A stretch of DNA of 64,000 nucleotides, taken from Liolophura sinensis. Lineage: Eukaryota; Mollusca; Polyplacophora; Chitonida; Chitonidae. Where the stretch lies: contig NC_088296.1 in NCBI RefSeq assembly GCF_032854445.1, forward strand, positions 14,507,623-14,571,622. Reading direction: 5' to 3'. The position numbers and the translations under genes are program-made. Within the stretch, counting starts at the first letter, position 1, and each line of letters starts with the position of its first letter. Positions 37,101 through 46,766 of the stretch are shown piece after piece. The notes below the pieces were generated by a model. It was not told the DNA's origin. It did no database searches and saw nothing but the letters and a program-made list of their open reading frames with translations.

Positions 37101-37314
37101 GTTACCTTCCAGAGATGTCCCCAGCGTCGTGTATTCAAATTTCAAGATAAAGGAAAATAAAGCGAAACAGGTTATCATGACAAAACGCCAAGGAGAAGAG
37201 ACACCTCAGGATGATTCCACGTACAACACGTTGTCTACTGCAAACGTGAAGTCTCGCGATAATGAACCTGATCATATGGACGGCTACAACACACTGTACA
37301 ATATGAATACATAA
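24534..37314 (+). CDS. Gene model: single-pass EGF-like receptor with glycosylated stalk and tyrosine-motif tail
   Basis: Seven coding exons join in phase to 427 residues: 24534-24576, 26481-26651, 26806-27108, 31106-31147 (or its twin 27433-27474; 441 residues if both are used), 34051-34320, 34664-34763 and 36960-37314. Order: signal peptide (about 1-25), two Cys-rich EGF/EB-like regions, a Ser/Thr linker, a stalk of eight 9-residue repeats each with an N-glycosylation sequon, one hydrophobic span (VFLTLIAFVVVFVVV), a stop-transfer RRRK and a tail of about 117 residues with YSNF and two YNTL motifs. This is a type I cell-surface protein. A signalling role through SH2 partners is inferred from the tail; the ligand is unknown. 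No homologue can be named. The exons and sites are visible, the joining is inferred, and further small exons could exist in the 1.9-kb and 2.2-kb introns. Confidence 0.75.
26481..26651 (+). CDS. Receptor exon 2: end of signal peptide and first Cys-rich module
   Basis: Acceptor 'ttgccttcag', donor GTGAGA, phase 1 to 1. It reads VLTVTVTPTRA (likely signal cleavage after the Ala), then a six-cysteine module with the pattern C-x5-C-x5-C-x8-C-x-C-x12-C containing QCPDNATC and CTCNEGYV. The C-x-C-NEGY part is EGF-like. NAT is a possible N-glycosylation site. Confidence 0.75.
26806..27108 (+). CDS. Receptor exon 3: second and third Cys-rich modules
   Basis: 101 codons, phase 1 to 1, acceptor 'cattccag', donor GTAAGC. 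Cysteine clusters include LCVCSTGYVRAADDKNC and, after a Gly-rich turn, CGVGCEFNPEQVCVDGVCRC KPNL, the C-x-D-G-x-C-x-C pattern of EB/EGF-like modules. It ends in a Gln/Asn-rich Cys (PPQQCLNSK). Confidence 0.75.
27433..27474 (+). CDS. Receptor exon 4a: Ser/Thr linker, upstream twin
   Basis: 42 nt, phase 1 to 1, encoding DGSKTTTASSSKEL. The acceptor and the GTATGT donor are intact and the exon is identical to 31106-31147. It can be included or skipped without changing frame. Confidence 0.6.
28042..28106. repeat. (TA)n microsatellite
   Basis: About 32 TA units, at the position where the twin copy (near 31700-31717) has only a short 'atatataaatatata'. Confidence 0.95.
28107..28468. mobile_element. 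MITE with long imperfect terminal inverted repeats, copy 1
   Basis: The left end 'ctcaacaaaaatataaatac' matches the complement of the right end 'gtttatattttcattgag'. An inner 17-bp arm 'ttaaataacgtgttaac' is matched exactly by 'gttaacacgttatttaa'. There is no coding capacity. It looks like a non-autonomous DNA transposon flanked by TA/AT-rich sequence. Confidence 0.75.
28490..28790 (+). mobile_element. SINE-C remnant, interrupted
   Basis: 'gacttgccaaaggtcggtg' and 'cctccaccaataaaactgac' are the body of a third SINE type; its tail-like 'gcgaaatattctgagtaac' appears about 160 bp later. The same is present in the twin unit near 32100-32400. Confidence 0.45.
29021..29082 (+). mobile_element. SINE-B tail fragment (unit 1)
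   Basis: 'atatgacggaaaaattgcta' and 'agtacgatgtaaaaccaca' match the SINE-B 3' region. The twin lies at 32631-32692. Confidence 0.55.
29842..29944 (-). mobile_element. SINE-A tail fragment (unit 1)
   Basis: An expanded TTTA run followed by 'gattggtgtttttcgccg' and 'atttcacttatacggc'; the rest of the element is absent. The twin is at 33454-33524. Confidence 0.75.
30468..30872 (+). pseudogene. Receptor stalk exon 5a, dead duplicate
   Basis: Homologous to 34051-34320 but disabled three ways. The acceptor AG has become AA ('cctacaaatc' against 'ccccacagatc'), the codon after DDN is TGA (30857-30859) where the twin has GGA, and the donor reads GTTAAA where the twin reads GTAACT. It carries 13 copies of the 9-residue repeat, more uniform than in the live twin; two repeats have lost the glycosylation sequon (AKHT and NHIE). 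It could still act as an alternative 3' end only if another acceptor were used, giving a secreted form. Confidence 0.8.
31106..31147 (+). CDS. Receptor exon 4b: Ser/Thr linker, downstream twin
   Basis: Identical coding sequence and splice sites to 27433-27474. It is the copy nearest the live stalk exon, so it is placed in the default model. Confidence 0.65.
31718..32078. mobile_element. MITE, copy 2
   Basis: Duplicate of the MITE at 28107-28468, carried by the segment duplication and not by separate transposition, since the flanks match too. Confidence 0.75.
32631..32692 (+). mobile_element. SINE-B tail fragment (unit 2)
   Basis: Twin of 29021-29082, with the more typical 'tcgtcgtcatatgacgg'. 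Confidence 0.6.
33454..33524 (-). mobile_element. SINE-A tail fragment (unit 2)
   Basis: Twin of 29842-29944 with a shorter TTTA run. Confidence 0.75.
34051..34320 (+). CDS. Receptor exon 5b: N-glycosylated Pro-rich stalk
   Basis: 90 codons, phase 1 to 1, with a good acceptor 'ttttccccacag' and donor GTAACT. After HSTASFTPT come eight 9-residue repeats of the form [SLHR]QANHTEPP, encoded by a 27-bp minisatellite. All eight keep an N-x-S/T sequon (NHT, NHS or NYT), and most have a Pro pair, which should give a rigid, heavily glycosylated stalk that lifts the Cys-rich head from the membrane. The exon ends DDNGANIG. Compare the dead twin at 30468-30872. Confidence 0.75.
34664..34763 (+). CDS. 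Receptor exon 6: transmembrane span
   Basis: Phase 1 in, phase 2 out; acceptor 'tctcacattccag', donor GTAAGC. It reads ASSTSEMTVGVAAGTST, then AVFLTLIAFVVVFVVV, a single hydrophobic helix of about 20 residues entered from a Ser/Thr-rich juxtamembrane stretch. Confidence 0.8.
35061..35226 (+). mobile_element. SINE-A, head-truncated
   Basis: 'aacctgcggatggtcgtgg' and 'ctcaccgtaatgctggccgc' are present, then the 3' tail is shortened to 'gatcaaataacatcaatcaa' and 'ataaataaa'. It lies in the intron between the membrane and tail exons. Confidence 0.8.
35817..36250. repeat. Tandem repeat of about 92 bp carrying GGGTTAGGG
   Basis: About 4.5 units. The landmark 'cctgacccctgtcgggttag' recurs at spacings of 94, 92 and 90 bases. 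Most units contain GGGTTAGGG or GGATTAGGG, like one and a half telomere repeats. It is intronic within the receptor gene. Confidence 0.85.
36960..37314 (+). CDS. Receptor exon 7: cytoplasmic tail
   Basis: Entered in phase 2 after 'ctttcgtag'; it reads RRKSRVYGKN directly after the split Arg and runs to TAA. The RRRK start is a stop-transfer signal. Tyrosines sit in RVYGK, SYLDA, VVYSNF (the Y-x-N pattern bound by Grb2-type SH2 domains), STYNTL (fits the S/I/V/L-x-Y-x-x-L/V/I form of an ITIM) and GYNTLYNM near the C-terminus. The two YNTL motifs are 17 residues apart, wider than a classical ITAM. No kinase or other enzymatic domain is seen. Confidence 0.8.
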
Positions 37315-37665
37315 TTCGCCATTGAAAGCATGCGCCTTGCTCCACCTTTTCATTTAATAATATATTCTTCTTTTAGATATCCTAAAGATTACCAACAGAT
37401 TTAACATCATGCATATGTAAATTAGGTTGCTGCACAAAACCTCCATGACACCAGTGACACTGATAGGGAGCGTAGAAAAGCTTTGTATGCAAGTAAATGT
37501 TTTGCATTATGAATTTAAGGATTGTTCCCATATTTAATCAGGATAGGCAGTGATTAGTAAGCACTGTGCACTTACAAGTATGTATCGTTGCTCATTATGG
37601 TGTACAAAGACGCGGAGTTGTTTCATCAGAAGGAATACCATGTAGTTGCACGATTTATTTGCACG

Positions 37666-37671
37666 AATAAA
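37666..37671 (+). promoter_or_regulatory. Polyadenylation signal AATAAA (receptor)
   Basis: A canonical hexamer about 350 bases after the receptor stop codon, the first clear one downstream. Confidence 0.5.
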
Positions 37672-37961
37672 TGACGTATAAGTCCCAAGTTCTGCTTACT
37701 GTTCACTCACTGGACATCATTGCGCATTGTGTATTCTGTGGGAAATGGCATAGCATTGTGTTTAAAAATACCACCATACCATCTGTGAAAATGAGATAAT
37801 GATTATTCAGACAAAAGGGGTGCTGGGTGACGACAGACAACAGTTTATGGGAAAAATTGTCGTAGTCGTTCATGTGGTAACTGTAATTGTTTATTTGTTT
37901 ATTGAGGATTTCCCACAGCTCCATAGCCACGACTGGATCTCCTCAACATAAAACCAACGTA

Positions 37962-38338
37962 GTGAGTGAGTGAGTGCTTGGGGTTTAACGTCGTACTCAG
38001 CAATTTTTCAGTCATATGACGACGAAGGAATCATTAGGGTGCATGCACGTGTAATGTGCATCCTTGTTGCAGGACGGATTTCAACCGCTCTTTTATTTAG
38101 TGCTGCTTCACTGAGACGACTTACCAAAGGCAAGTAAGCCGCCCCGCCCGTGCCATTATACTGATACTAGTCAACCAGTCGTTGCACTGTCCCCTTCATG
38201 CTGAACGCCAAGTTACAACTCGGCGTTACAAGTTACAACTTCCTCTTTTAAAGTCTTAGGTGTGACTCGATCAAGGATTGATCCTGGATCTACCGGTCCC
38301 CGAAGCGGACGCTCTACCAACTGTGCTATCCGGGCCGG
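37962..38338 (-). mobile_element. SINE-B, full length, with target-site duplication
   Basis: Read on the minus strand: a tRNA-like head (ccggcccggatagcacag, then tggtagagcgtccgcttcgg), a body, and a tail with 'cagtcatatgacgacgaagg' in the plus-strand view's complement, ending in 'cactcactcac'. The 13-bp direct repeat 'taaaaccaacgta' flanks it at 37949-37961 and 38339-38351. LINE copy 1 has a single site at the matching place (near 19388-19400), proving insertion. Confidence 0.95.
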
Positions 38339-38584
38339 TAAAACCAACGTATATACATAAAATAACATAATCAAGAAAGAGAACAAATGGTATGTACATG
38401 TACAGAATAAAGTGATGGGAACAAAGAAAGATTAAAATCAAATCATATTACCGCTGGGCCTGGATGGTGAATCTATTGGCACATGATTATAACATTATGT
38501 ACAGATTTTAATATCAATTGATTATTATTCACGCTTAGTTCAGGTGAACCAAATAAGAGAATAGTACAAATGTCTTTAGAACAG

Positions 38585-41512
38585 TTAGTCAAAATACACT
38601 CCAGGAGATAAAATTCTAAAGATGCTTTTTAGCGTGTGCTTTATATTAGTGGCATAGGCTGGGCAGTCAAGAAAGAAATGAGAGGCATTTTCACACTTAT
38701 GTTTACATTTACTACATGACTGATCGTCGACAATGTTATATTTAAAGAGGTCACCGTGAAGAGCGTTCAGTCCCATTCTCATTCTACAGAGCACAGTAGA
38801 GGGAAAGGTGTCAAATGAATCATACACAGATGTTAGATCACTGTTAATACTGTCCTGAGAGTACAAAAAGTTCTTAACAGTTGCCAATGAAGAGTTTTGG
38901 ATATGAGCAGGCAATATTTTCATCCATTGGTAGCCTTGGGAGAGAAGGAAGAGGAGAAAATCTGAGTTCGGAATTTAAATAATCGAAAGTAGGCATTTGA
39001 TTCGCTGTTATACCATTGAGATAGTAAGGTCTTTAGGTGTGGAAGAGAGAGCCCATTGACGATTTTATGAAACAAAAATGATCTTGGATCTACGCCGACT
39101 GTATAAGGGTTCCCATTTTAGATCATTTAAAAGAGATTTATATGAAGTTCAATGCAAGCCTCCTGTACATAACAATGCTACTCCGCGTTGGACATTTTCC
39201 AATGAGATGGATATTAAAAAGTTGTTGTTGTTAAACAGGCAATCTTCATATTCAATAGAAGACCTCATCAAGCCAAAGTACAGTGTGATATACCCTTTCT
39301 AGTAAGTGTTCGCCTGGCTCGACCAATCATACTCAATGTCGTATTATTTTTGTTAACCATAGCTCTTACATGCTCATTCCATTTACCATTGTGTTGCAGA
39401 ATAATTCCGCAATGTTAATATGACGGAACGCTCTTCACATCTACGCCATCTAAATGCAACCTCAGATGTAAGGGATTATTTTTCAATAATATAAAGAGAT
39501 AAACAGTTTTACTATCATTAAACGACACAAGCGATTGACTAGTTCATTTGGATAGACGTTCAAGATCTCGATTAAATTAAGCCTCAGATGTTGCTAAATC
39601 TAAAATTTCTTCAGACAAGGATGTGTCATTTGCAAATATGTTAATATTACATTCAACATTCAAACTAATATCATTGACAAAAATTAAGAAGAGAAGTGGA
39701 CCCAATACAGAGCCTTGTGGGACACCAGCATATACTGGATAAGTTTTGGACTCAGTGCTGTTAAGGCAAACCTTAATTTTTCTGTCACACAAATAATCTT
39801 TTAAACACGCAAGTTGAGGGTTTTCAATTCCCAACTGCTCTAACTTAAACAGGACACCGTCATGCCAGATCTTAGCAAACGCCTTACGGACATCTAAAAA
39901 ATAGTAAACAGGCGTCATTTCCAAGGCAAAACAATCAGCATGGTTTGGTGTACGCATGGTGTGGTTTATACCATCAGTACCTGAGGTTTTCCGTGTATTC
40001 AGAGTTTCAAGAAAATGTTTAATCTCATTTTCACAGGATTGTATACAACTAAGACGTGATTCTGTAACATACGTAAAAGGTGGTAAGACAGGAACTGTGT
40101 GGTTAGGGGCCGACTAAGATGCGAAAAATTTACAGAATTCATTCGCGTTTTCAATGTCATTTGACACGTTTTTGCCATTGACAGCGAGAAGAGGAACAGG
40201 CGGTTTTGCTTTCGATCGTACTAGAGATTTCATTATTGACAGTATGTTTTTGTGTTCAGTTGGGGGTTGCAGAGTTTACCTTTTAAATGTGTGGAATAAT
40301 GCAGTATTGGTTGGCGTTTATCATTATTGGCCTTCTTTCTAGATATGTCATATCGAAACTTAACTCCATCGGACTTAGTCTGTTTGTATTTTTTAAAACG
40401 ATTCCTCACTCGTATCTTGTACCGAATATCGTTGGTCATCCAAGGCTTGTCACGTGGTCTAATAGTGACTTTCTTATTCGGAATACATTCACTGTAACAT
40501 GACAAAAACAAATTATTCCAGACAAATAATTTGTCACTATCATGGGAGAAAATATCAAATTGTGCAACAAAGAGAAGATTGCGCACACGATTCCAATCGG
40601 CATATTTGAAGTCCCACACATGTCTTACAGAACCCTTTGCTTCATGGTTACATAAGATGTTTATAGATCAATAAATAGTACAATGGTCGAGATTAGAAGT
40701 TGGTGAAGCAACTCCGTATTCAATTACATAACGAGTACAATCCGTTATAATTAAGTCCAATACAGAAACAGGATCATTAGTACATCGAGTAGGTTTATTA
40801 CTTAGTTGAAAAAGATATTTCCCTGCTACCTTATCACAAAGGCTCATTTTCAATTCGCTCATATCGTGGTATTTTTCCCAGTGTAGACATCTATCATTAA
40901 AATCATCCATTATTAACATGGCATTGGGATTTTCTGTTAACACCGAAGTTAAATTTTCCTCCAGATTACTTAAAAAATACTCACTTAATTTAACGGGTTG
41001 GTTAGGTGGGCGGTAACATGATGCAAGCAGTACCCTTTTGTTAATCCGTTCCACCATTATCCATAATATCTCATTGCCATTCTCTAAATCCTAAAGTCTA
41101 CTAACATGAACAGATTCCTTCTAATGAATTTCCACCCCTCCTCCGTATCTGTCTCTGTCCTTTCTTTCTATACCATACCCATCTAGATTAACAGTATCAT
41201 CAGGAATATCACCACTGTGCTAGGTTTCTCTCACACATATAACATCATAATTATATTCCTTTGACAATACAGTGGATATTTCATCTAACTTAAAATAAGA
41301 CGACAGCTGATCATCACCTTGAGCCAATAATTTCCTGGCATTGAAATGACAACAAGATAAATTGTGCTGATTTGGTTTCTATGTACATCACCACACCTCA
41401 TTAAGATTGCCATATGTATAACTAATGAGTAATGCAGATTGCATAATGTACTGAGAACAGAAAAAATAAATATACCAGTGAGGGATTCAATTTCCATGAA
41501 TATATATCGCAA
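38585..41512 (-). pseudogene. LINE ORF2 remnant, copy 2
   Basis: Minus-strand pieces in order: leader with GDVHRNQIS (41512-41285), endonuclease part with CYRPPNQP and MDDFNDR (41057-40668), linker (40619-40233), RT with VPQGSVLGPLLFLIFVNDIS (39957-39577) and a palm box reading FAND where FADD is expected, and a C-terminus with CSKCKHKCENASHFFLDCP (38923-38585), a Cys/His knuckle. Stops and frameshifts separate the pieces. Confidence 0.85.
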
Positions 41513-42150
41513 GTCTTTAAATAATGTAAATAATTTTTCACATAATGAACTTTTTGAAGATTATTAAATGTAACAATTAAATTAAATTGTTAACTGTTGA
41601 TCCAAAATACCATTATTTCTTGAAATTAACCGAAATAATCCAGCTGATTGTTAAATCTGAAGTAACACAAAATAAAAAACATATACACAGGATGAGTTAG
41701 GTGAATGCCTAAAGTATGGCATAACAAAGGGAGGGTTAATTTACTATGAAGATTTAAAATTAAACACAAATAAAACAACGGATTGAATAAGGCCATCAAT
41801 TCCTGCAGAGAGAATCTAGAGAGAAGAAATTTATCTTCATCCAAAGTTGATAAAAAGAGATTGATAAATCTGACGCTGACATGCGCTGATACAGGATAGA
41901 ACAGCAATCACAAAATTTATGAAGCTCAGTGATTATTACACAGCAATTAAACCCGATCGAACCACGGTAAATCATGGTTACTGTTCACTCGTCTGTATCA
42001 TGTAATGTCCGGGAAACGTTAAAAAAGAGCTATACGAGCATGTAGTTTACCATATCTAAGCAGGCTAAACATAAACATGTATAGTCGCTTGTAGTAAGGT
42101 GTCTATTTAGGCATTACGTTTGACAGGGAGATTCGCATTCACTAAGTAAT

Positions 42151-43975
42151 ATACTGCTCGACTATATCGTATACACAGTATTATTCGCATCAAATGGACA
42201 TTTCGCGTAAGGTTATTTCGAAACACTTCAGTTATATGACTTCAAAATGCTGCCTTTTAACATCTGATAGATCTTAAAGATATTTTTTTTTCCAAATGAT
42301 GACTTGTTTCATATATCATGCACATGTACCATTAAGTTTTTAAAATATACATTTTTAAATTTTAACAGCTGCTCATGATTTTCTTTGGCTTTATATATCC
42401 TCTTCTTTTTCGTCATGTCCAGATGTTTGATTCTATTTTTTTTTCTATTCGTTAACGTAGTGCTGCCCAGGTTTAGTTGAAATGTTTGTTTCTTCTATAT
42501 ATGGCTTAAAACCATCCGAACCGATTTATTTACATCTTTGCCTGTATTTTGAGCGTTTGAAATGTATTTTTGCTTGCATTTCACTTTTCTTTAATTATAT
42601 AACCTTAGCTATCGGATTGACTGTTTGTCTCACCAACAATTAAATACGCGTTGATTTTGAATTCAAAATATACACCTGTTATTCTTAGCATAATAACAAG
42701 GAACACTTTCCGTATCCTGTGAAAAGAAATTAAATTTTGTGTTATAATTTAAACGATGTTTGTAAGCTCGCACTTACAAAGCCAGCTTCGTCCATCGGTG
42801 CCAGAGACCCGGTCCTAACTCAAAGCAGGCTAACGCCGCGGAATTTACCTCACTCAGATAACCGAAGCCAAAGTGCAATTTTCATTTTGCCCAGACTCTT
42901 CCGGTTGGGTGTAAGCATCCGTGAAATGTGCAGCCTGTCTTCTCTCGTGCCCTTTGGGCGGGAATTCCAATGGGGCAGAACTGGAAATATGTCACCATAG
43001 AGCCCGGTGTTTCGTCATGAAGACAATATCGCAATAATTACAACTCCTTGAAAATGAATATATCATTACTTTTAAATGTCTAAAGCGTGGAATCAACTTA
43101 TCAGTATCCTGTACAAGACTTTTTTTTATCAAGAATGAATGTAGCAACATTTTTTTTCAGTGTTATTATAAAGTCTCGGACTATTCAGTACGGTGAGAAC
43201 CGTTTGCCTGTCTACTAAATTTTAAAAACTAAATGACAAATTACTGCCATCCATGCAATATATGTGGCGTTACCATTTCACGCATGGGTGTTCTCGCGGC
43301 CAGTTTCGTAAAATAGTGAAGTGGCGAGGCAACACCCTGAAAGGACCTGGTTGTGTAAGTCGGAGAATCCAAAAGAAAGTGGAAATTTAAAAAAAGGAAA
43401 AAAAAAAATACTAGCACAATTCTGTATATTTCCGAATGAAAAGTAAAAAAAAAATTGCCCGAAAAAATATTAAAATAACATTATATAACCATATCCTATG
43501 CTTCGTAATAACCCACCAAAAGTGCATTCTTGATCAAAAATGTTGGTTTGTAGTTCAAAAGAGGCACTGTGATTTTAACTTATTATACGATGATCGTGTT
43601 TAACCAGAAAACTCTTGTAAGCGTGCTGTTTAACTTTGATTTTAGTTACGTCTGTCTTCATAAATAAAACATCGACTTTAACCTGCTTTGTTACGTTGTG
43701 GCAAGTTAAAAACCCGCATTTCTGACTAATGTTTATTTTATGGAGTCCTACATAGTAGAGTGAGCTAATGAAGTCACTCTGAAAAATAGGTCACATTTGG
43801 GAAAGAGTTTGTATCTTATTGAATTTTTTTTCTTTATCTGGAAACATACTTCTGTGTAAGAAAACATGTAGGCCAACTTGTATTAAAAAAGTGTTTAAAA
43901 GTAGATTTAATCGTGGATTAGAATTTATAATTGTCAATGTATGGTATTATGTAACACGTGACAATTCTATTTACT
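42151..43975. other. AT-rich interval, nothing recognised
   Basis: No repeat family, exon or RNA gene supported. A Pro/Arg-rich frame at 42737-43000 lacks splice or family support. Confidence 0.35.
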
Positions 43976-44145
43976 GATTAATTTATATGATTGGTGTTTT
44001 ACGCCGTACTCAAGAATATTTCTCTTATACGACGACCGCCAGCATTATGGTGGGAAAAAACCGGGCAGAGCTCGGGGGAAATCCACCACCATTGGCAAGT
44101 TGCTGCGGACCTTCCTATGTACGGCCCGAGAGGAAGCCAGCATGA
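43976..44145 (-). mobile_element. SINE-A, head-truncated
   Basis: Tail, 'gttttacgccgtactcaag', 'cgccagcattatggtggg' and the 'ggcccgagaggaagccagc' segment; no tRNA-like head. Confidence 0.85.
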
Positions 44146-44414
44146 CAGTTCTGAGCTTTGCTGGGTAGAGCTTAAGGTGTACAGACGGCTTAATTCGCCT
44201 TCAACATGGCATCTATCGAGTTGTAGTAATGTTGAGTGTGTTTCATAATAGTCATATTTCATCTGATAAAATGTGGACCCACAGCACTCAGTGGCCTGCG
44301 TTATGTAGAGCGAAACGAGCGGAGCTGTTGTTTAGCGTCGTACGTTGTATAGATGTATAGTAGCGGAACAGACAGATATGTCCTCGCAGAATCTTCAAGG
44401 CGGCGAACGAGGCG

Positions 44415-44416
<2 letters not shown>

Positions 44417-44452
<36 letters not shown>
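44417..44452. repeat. (AT)n microsatellite
   Basis: About 18 AT units. Confidence 0.95.
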
Positions 44453-44454
<2 letters not shown>

Positions 44455-44807
44455 TTGAGTAAGGCGTTACGCACCAACTTAGCAACAAATAAATGACATC
44501 ACTTTACCCTATAAGTTATCCAGTATCCACAAATAAATAAAACTCCATTAATCGATAAACACTCTCTTCAAACTGCATTTAACTTCACTCGATATGTTGT
44601 AAAATAATAAACAAGAATTCCTTCTAGCACGTCACAAACATTACAACCACTCAGTGAACAAGCTTCAAAAGTATACATAGGCTAGGTTATCTGCCCCTGT
44701 CTGTTTTCGGTCCGTCTGTTTTCGGTCCGCGCGGGCTGCACGTTGGACACCCGGAAAGATGGAGGGTGACAGTCACGATGGCTCTGGCACGTTGCTTCTG
44801 TAATATC

Positions 44808-44810
44808 AAG

Positions 44811-44845
<35 letters not shown>

Positions 44846-44888
44846 AAAAAGAAAATAAATAAATAAAAAAAAAGAAAATAAATAAATA
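44808..44888. repeat. (AAAT)n microsatellite
   Basis: Repeated 'aaataaataaat' with interruptions. It may be a relic of a SINE tail, but no SINE body adjoins it. Confidence 0.85.
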
Positions 44889-45163
44889 TAATTATAAAAG
44901 AAAAACACAAATGGCAGTACAAAACATTGCTTTGTTAATCCAGGATTTTACAGTCGTATAGCAACGCTTAATTAAATTAAAGCTCTGGCATTCCTATGTT
45001 TCGTTCCATAAAATTCAGAGGAAGTAACTCATTACACAATAATAATAATACACCCCCAGATTTATTCCCCTTGTTAAAACTGTCCTAAAATGTTTCGCTC
45101 CACACAAAACATGTTTGAGCCTTGTCTCCAATGCTTTAAGATTCAAACCACATAGCAAAACAA

Positions 45164-46165
45164 TTGGGAACCAAGAGAATGGCTAGAATATTATATCCAA
45201 ATATTCCCTTCATGCTAACCGCCAAGCGAGGAAGTTACAACTCCCTCTTTAAGTTCGAGAACTGTCTGTCTGGGCGATCCCAATCAGTTCACTTTGAGGG
45301 AAATATCTCAAAAGACCGAAAGGTAAATTGTGGTTTTCCCCAGGGCTCCATTCTCGGTCCTATATTATTTTTATTGTACAATAATGACATCACAGCATCA
45401 TTAGGTACTCCGAATTCTACATTATTTGATGATGCGCCTACAAGCGCCGAGGCTGTATCCACGATGTCTGCAGACTTGCAAAAAATTTCCGATTGGCTGA
45501 CAGCTAACCGCCTATCCCTTAATATTAGTAAAACAAAATGCATGCACATAAATGTATAAAAAATAAGGCACTTCCGCCACCGTTATATTTGTATGGCGTT
45601 GTAATGGCCAGCCTTCAAGAACACAAGGGAGTTTATTTTAATCCAAGGCTGTCTTGGACATCTCACATTAACTTCAACGTTCACAATTTCCCAACCAGTT
45701 CCTATTCTTTCAATCTCCATGTACCTTTTCTAACCTCAAGTCTATCCACACATTTCATCAGATCATCAGCCCCAAGGGAGTGGAATAGGCTTCCTCCAAA
45801 CCTCAAAGTAATCAATGTCACGTCTTTATTCGAATCCGGGTTAACATATTTTTTAATTAACAATATTTGTCCCACATTAGTCATACAGTCTACGAGACTG
45901 AAGGTGTCACACAAAATATTATTCACACTATTGTATAGTTAACTTAGGTTTTTGTAGTGTTACATTTCTATGAGTCCCCACCCCCACACACACCCAAGTA
46001 AATTTGTTTTTTGTAATTATCGCTCCTCACCAAGCATGTATTGTTGTTATTTGTTAATAATGAGTCAGGGATAGAACAAGACCCTCGGGCTTTAATCCCG
46101 CCATTTACAAGATATGTAATTATACATATATTTACGTATGATGAATAAGCATTCAATTCAATTCA
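45164..46165 (+). pseudogene. 3' part of a second LINE (reverse transcriptase remnant)
   Basis: The frame at 45164-45559 contains LSGRSQSVHF and GFPQGSILGPILFLLYNNDI, then a corrupted palm box (LFDDAPTSAEA), DLQKISDWLTANRLSLNISK and KCMHI. In a shifted frame at 45538-45942 follow LSWTSHIN and SSAPREWNRLPPNLKVIN, the usual LINE ORF2 C-terminus. The element appears to end in 'aagcattcaattcaattcag' (an ATTCA-type 3' tail) near 46165. It is a different family from the two CR1-like copies. A SINE-B fragment is embedded at 45207-45252. Not functional. Confidence 0.8.
45207..45252 (-). mobile_element. SINE-B fragment inside the RT remnant
   Basis: 'cccttcatgctaaccgccaa' and 'gaagttacaactccctcttt' match the SINE-B body near 38190-38250 in the same orientation. 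It stands where conserved RT sequence should precede LSGR. Confidence 0.6.
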
Positions 46166-46498
46166 GTTTAATAATGTTATTAAATGTGGTGTTCATAGTA
46201 GCAGGCAAAGGTGGACGTTTAACACATTTCGTTCATATGGCTAGGGTGTGGGAAGTTATCTCCCTTGAATGTAGTATAAAGGACATTGCTACAGCTTGCC
46301 CCTTGCCAATTAAAGTCTAATTCTCGAATCCGTCTTTCACTGGTTCAGCTGCGTTTTCAAGGCAGGGAATTTCCAAGTTTTTCTGGTGGAGACCGGTGAT
46401 TCTTCCATGCTCAAGTGTAAATAAATGTATTTTTTGGCTGGACATAAATAAATAAACTTTCGTAATTTAAACCTATAAAAATCAAGCAGTATGCCTAT

Positions 46499-46766
46499 AT
46501 TTATTTATTTTATTTCACTGATGTTTTACGCCGTATTCAAGAACGTTTCACTTATACGACGTCGGCCAGCAATATGATGGGAGGAAACCGGGCAGAGCCC
46601 TGGAGAAATCCACGACCACTGGCGGGTTGTAGCCGGACCTTCCCACTTACGACCGGAGAGGAAGCCAGCATGAGCTAGACTTGATCTCACAGCAGCCCCA
46701 TTGGCGAGAGGCTCCTGGGTCATTACGCTGCGCTAGAGCGCTAACCAACTGAGCCAGGGAAGTCCC
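46499..46766 (-). mobile_element. SINE-A, full length
   Basis: From the TTTA tail through the body to the complement of the tRNA-like head ('gcgctaaccaactgagccag'). The full length agrees with 17464-17729. Confidence 0.9.

Larger units (their letters stand above)
37882..42150 (-). mobile_element. CR1-like LINE, copy 2, more decayed
   Basis: Same family as 19312-24046 and collinear with it from the 3' end ('tttattgaggatttcccaca') to the spacer upstream of ORF2. ORF1 is missing or unrecognisable past about 42150, so the copy is 5' truncated. A SINE-B interrupts the 3' part at 37962-38338. Confidence 0.85.

Noticed and set aside
38270..38338. tRNA gene (minus strand) with good box A
   Set aside because: It is the head of the SINE-B bounded by a target duplication.
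46680..46766. tRNA gene (minus strand)
   Set aside because: It is the tRNA-like head of a full-length SINE-A, followed by the SINE body; the same applies at 3036, 17464 and 59400.
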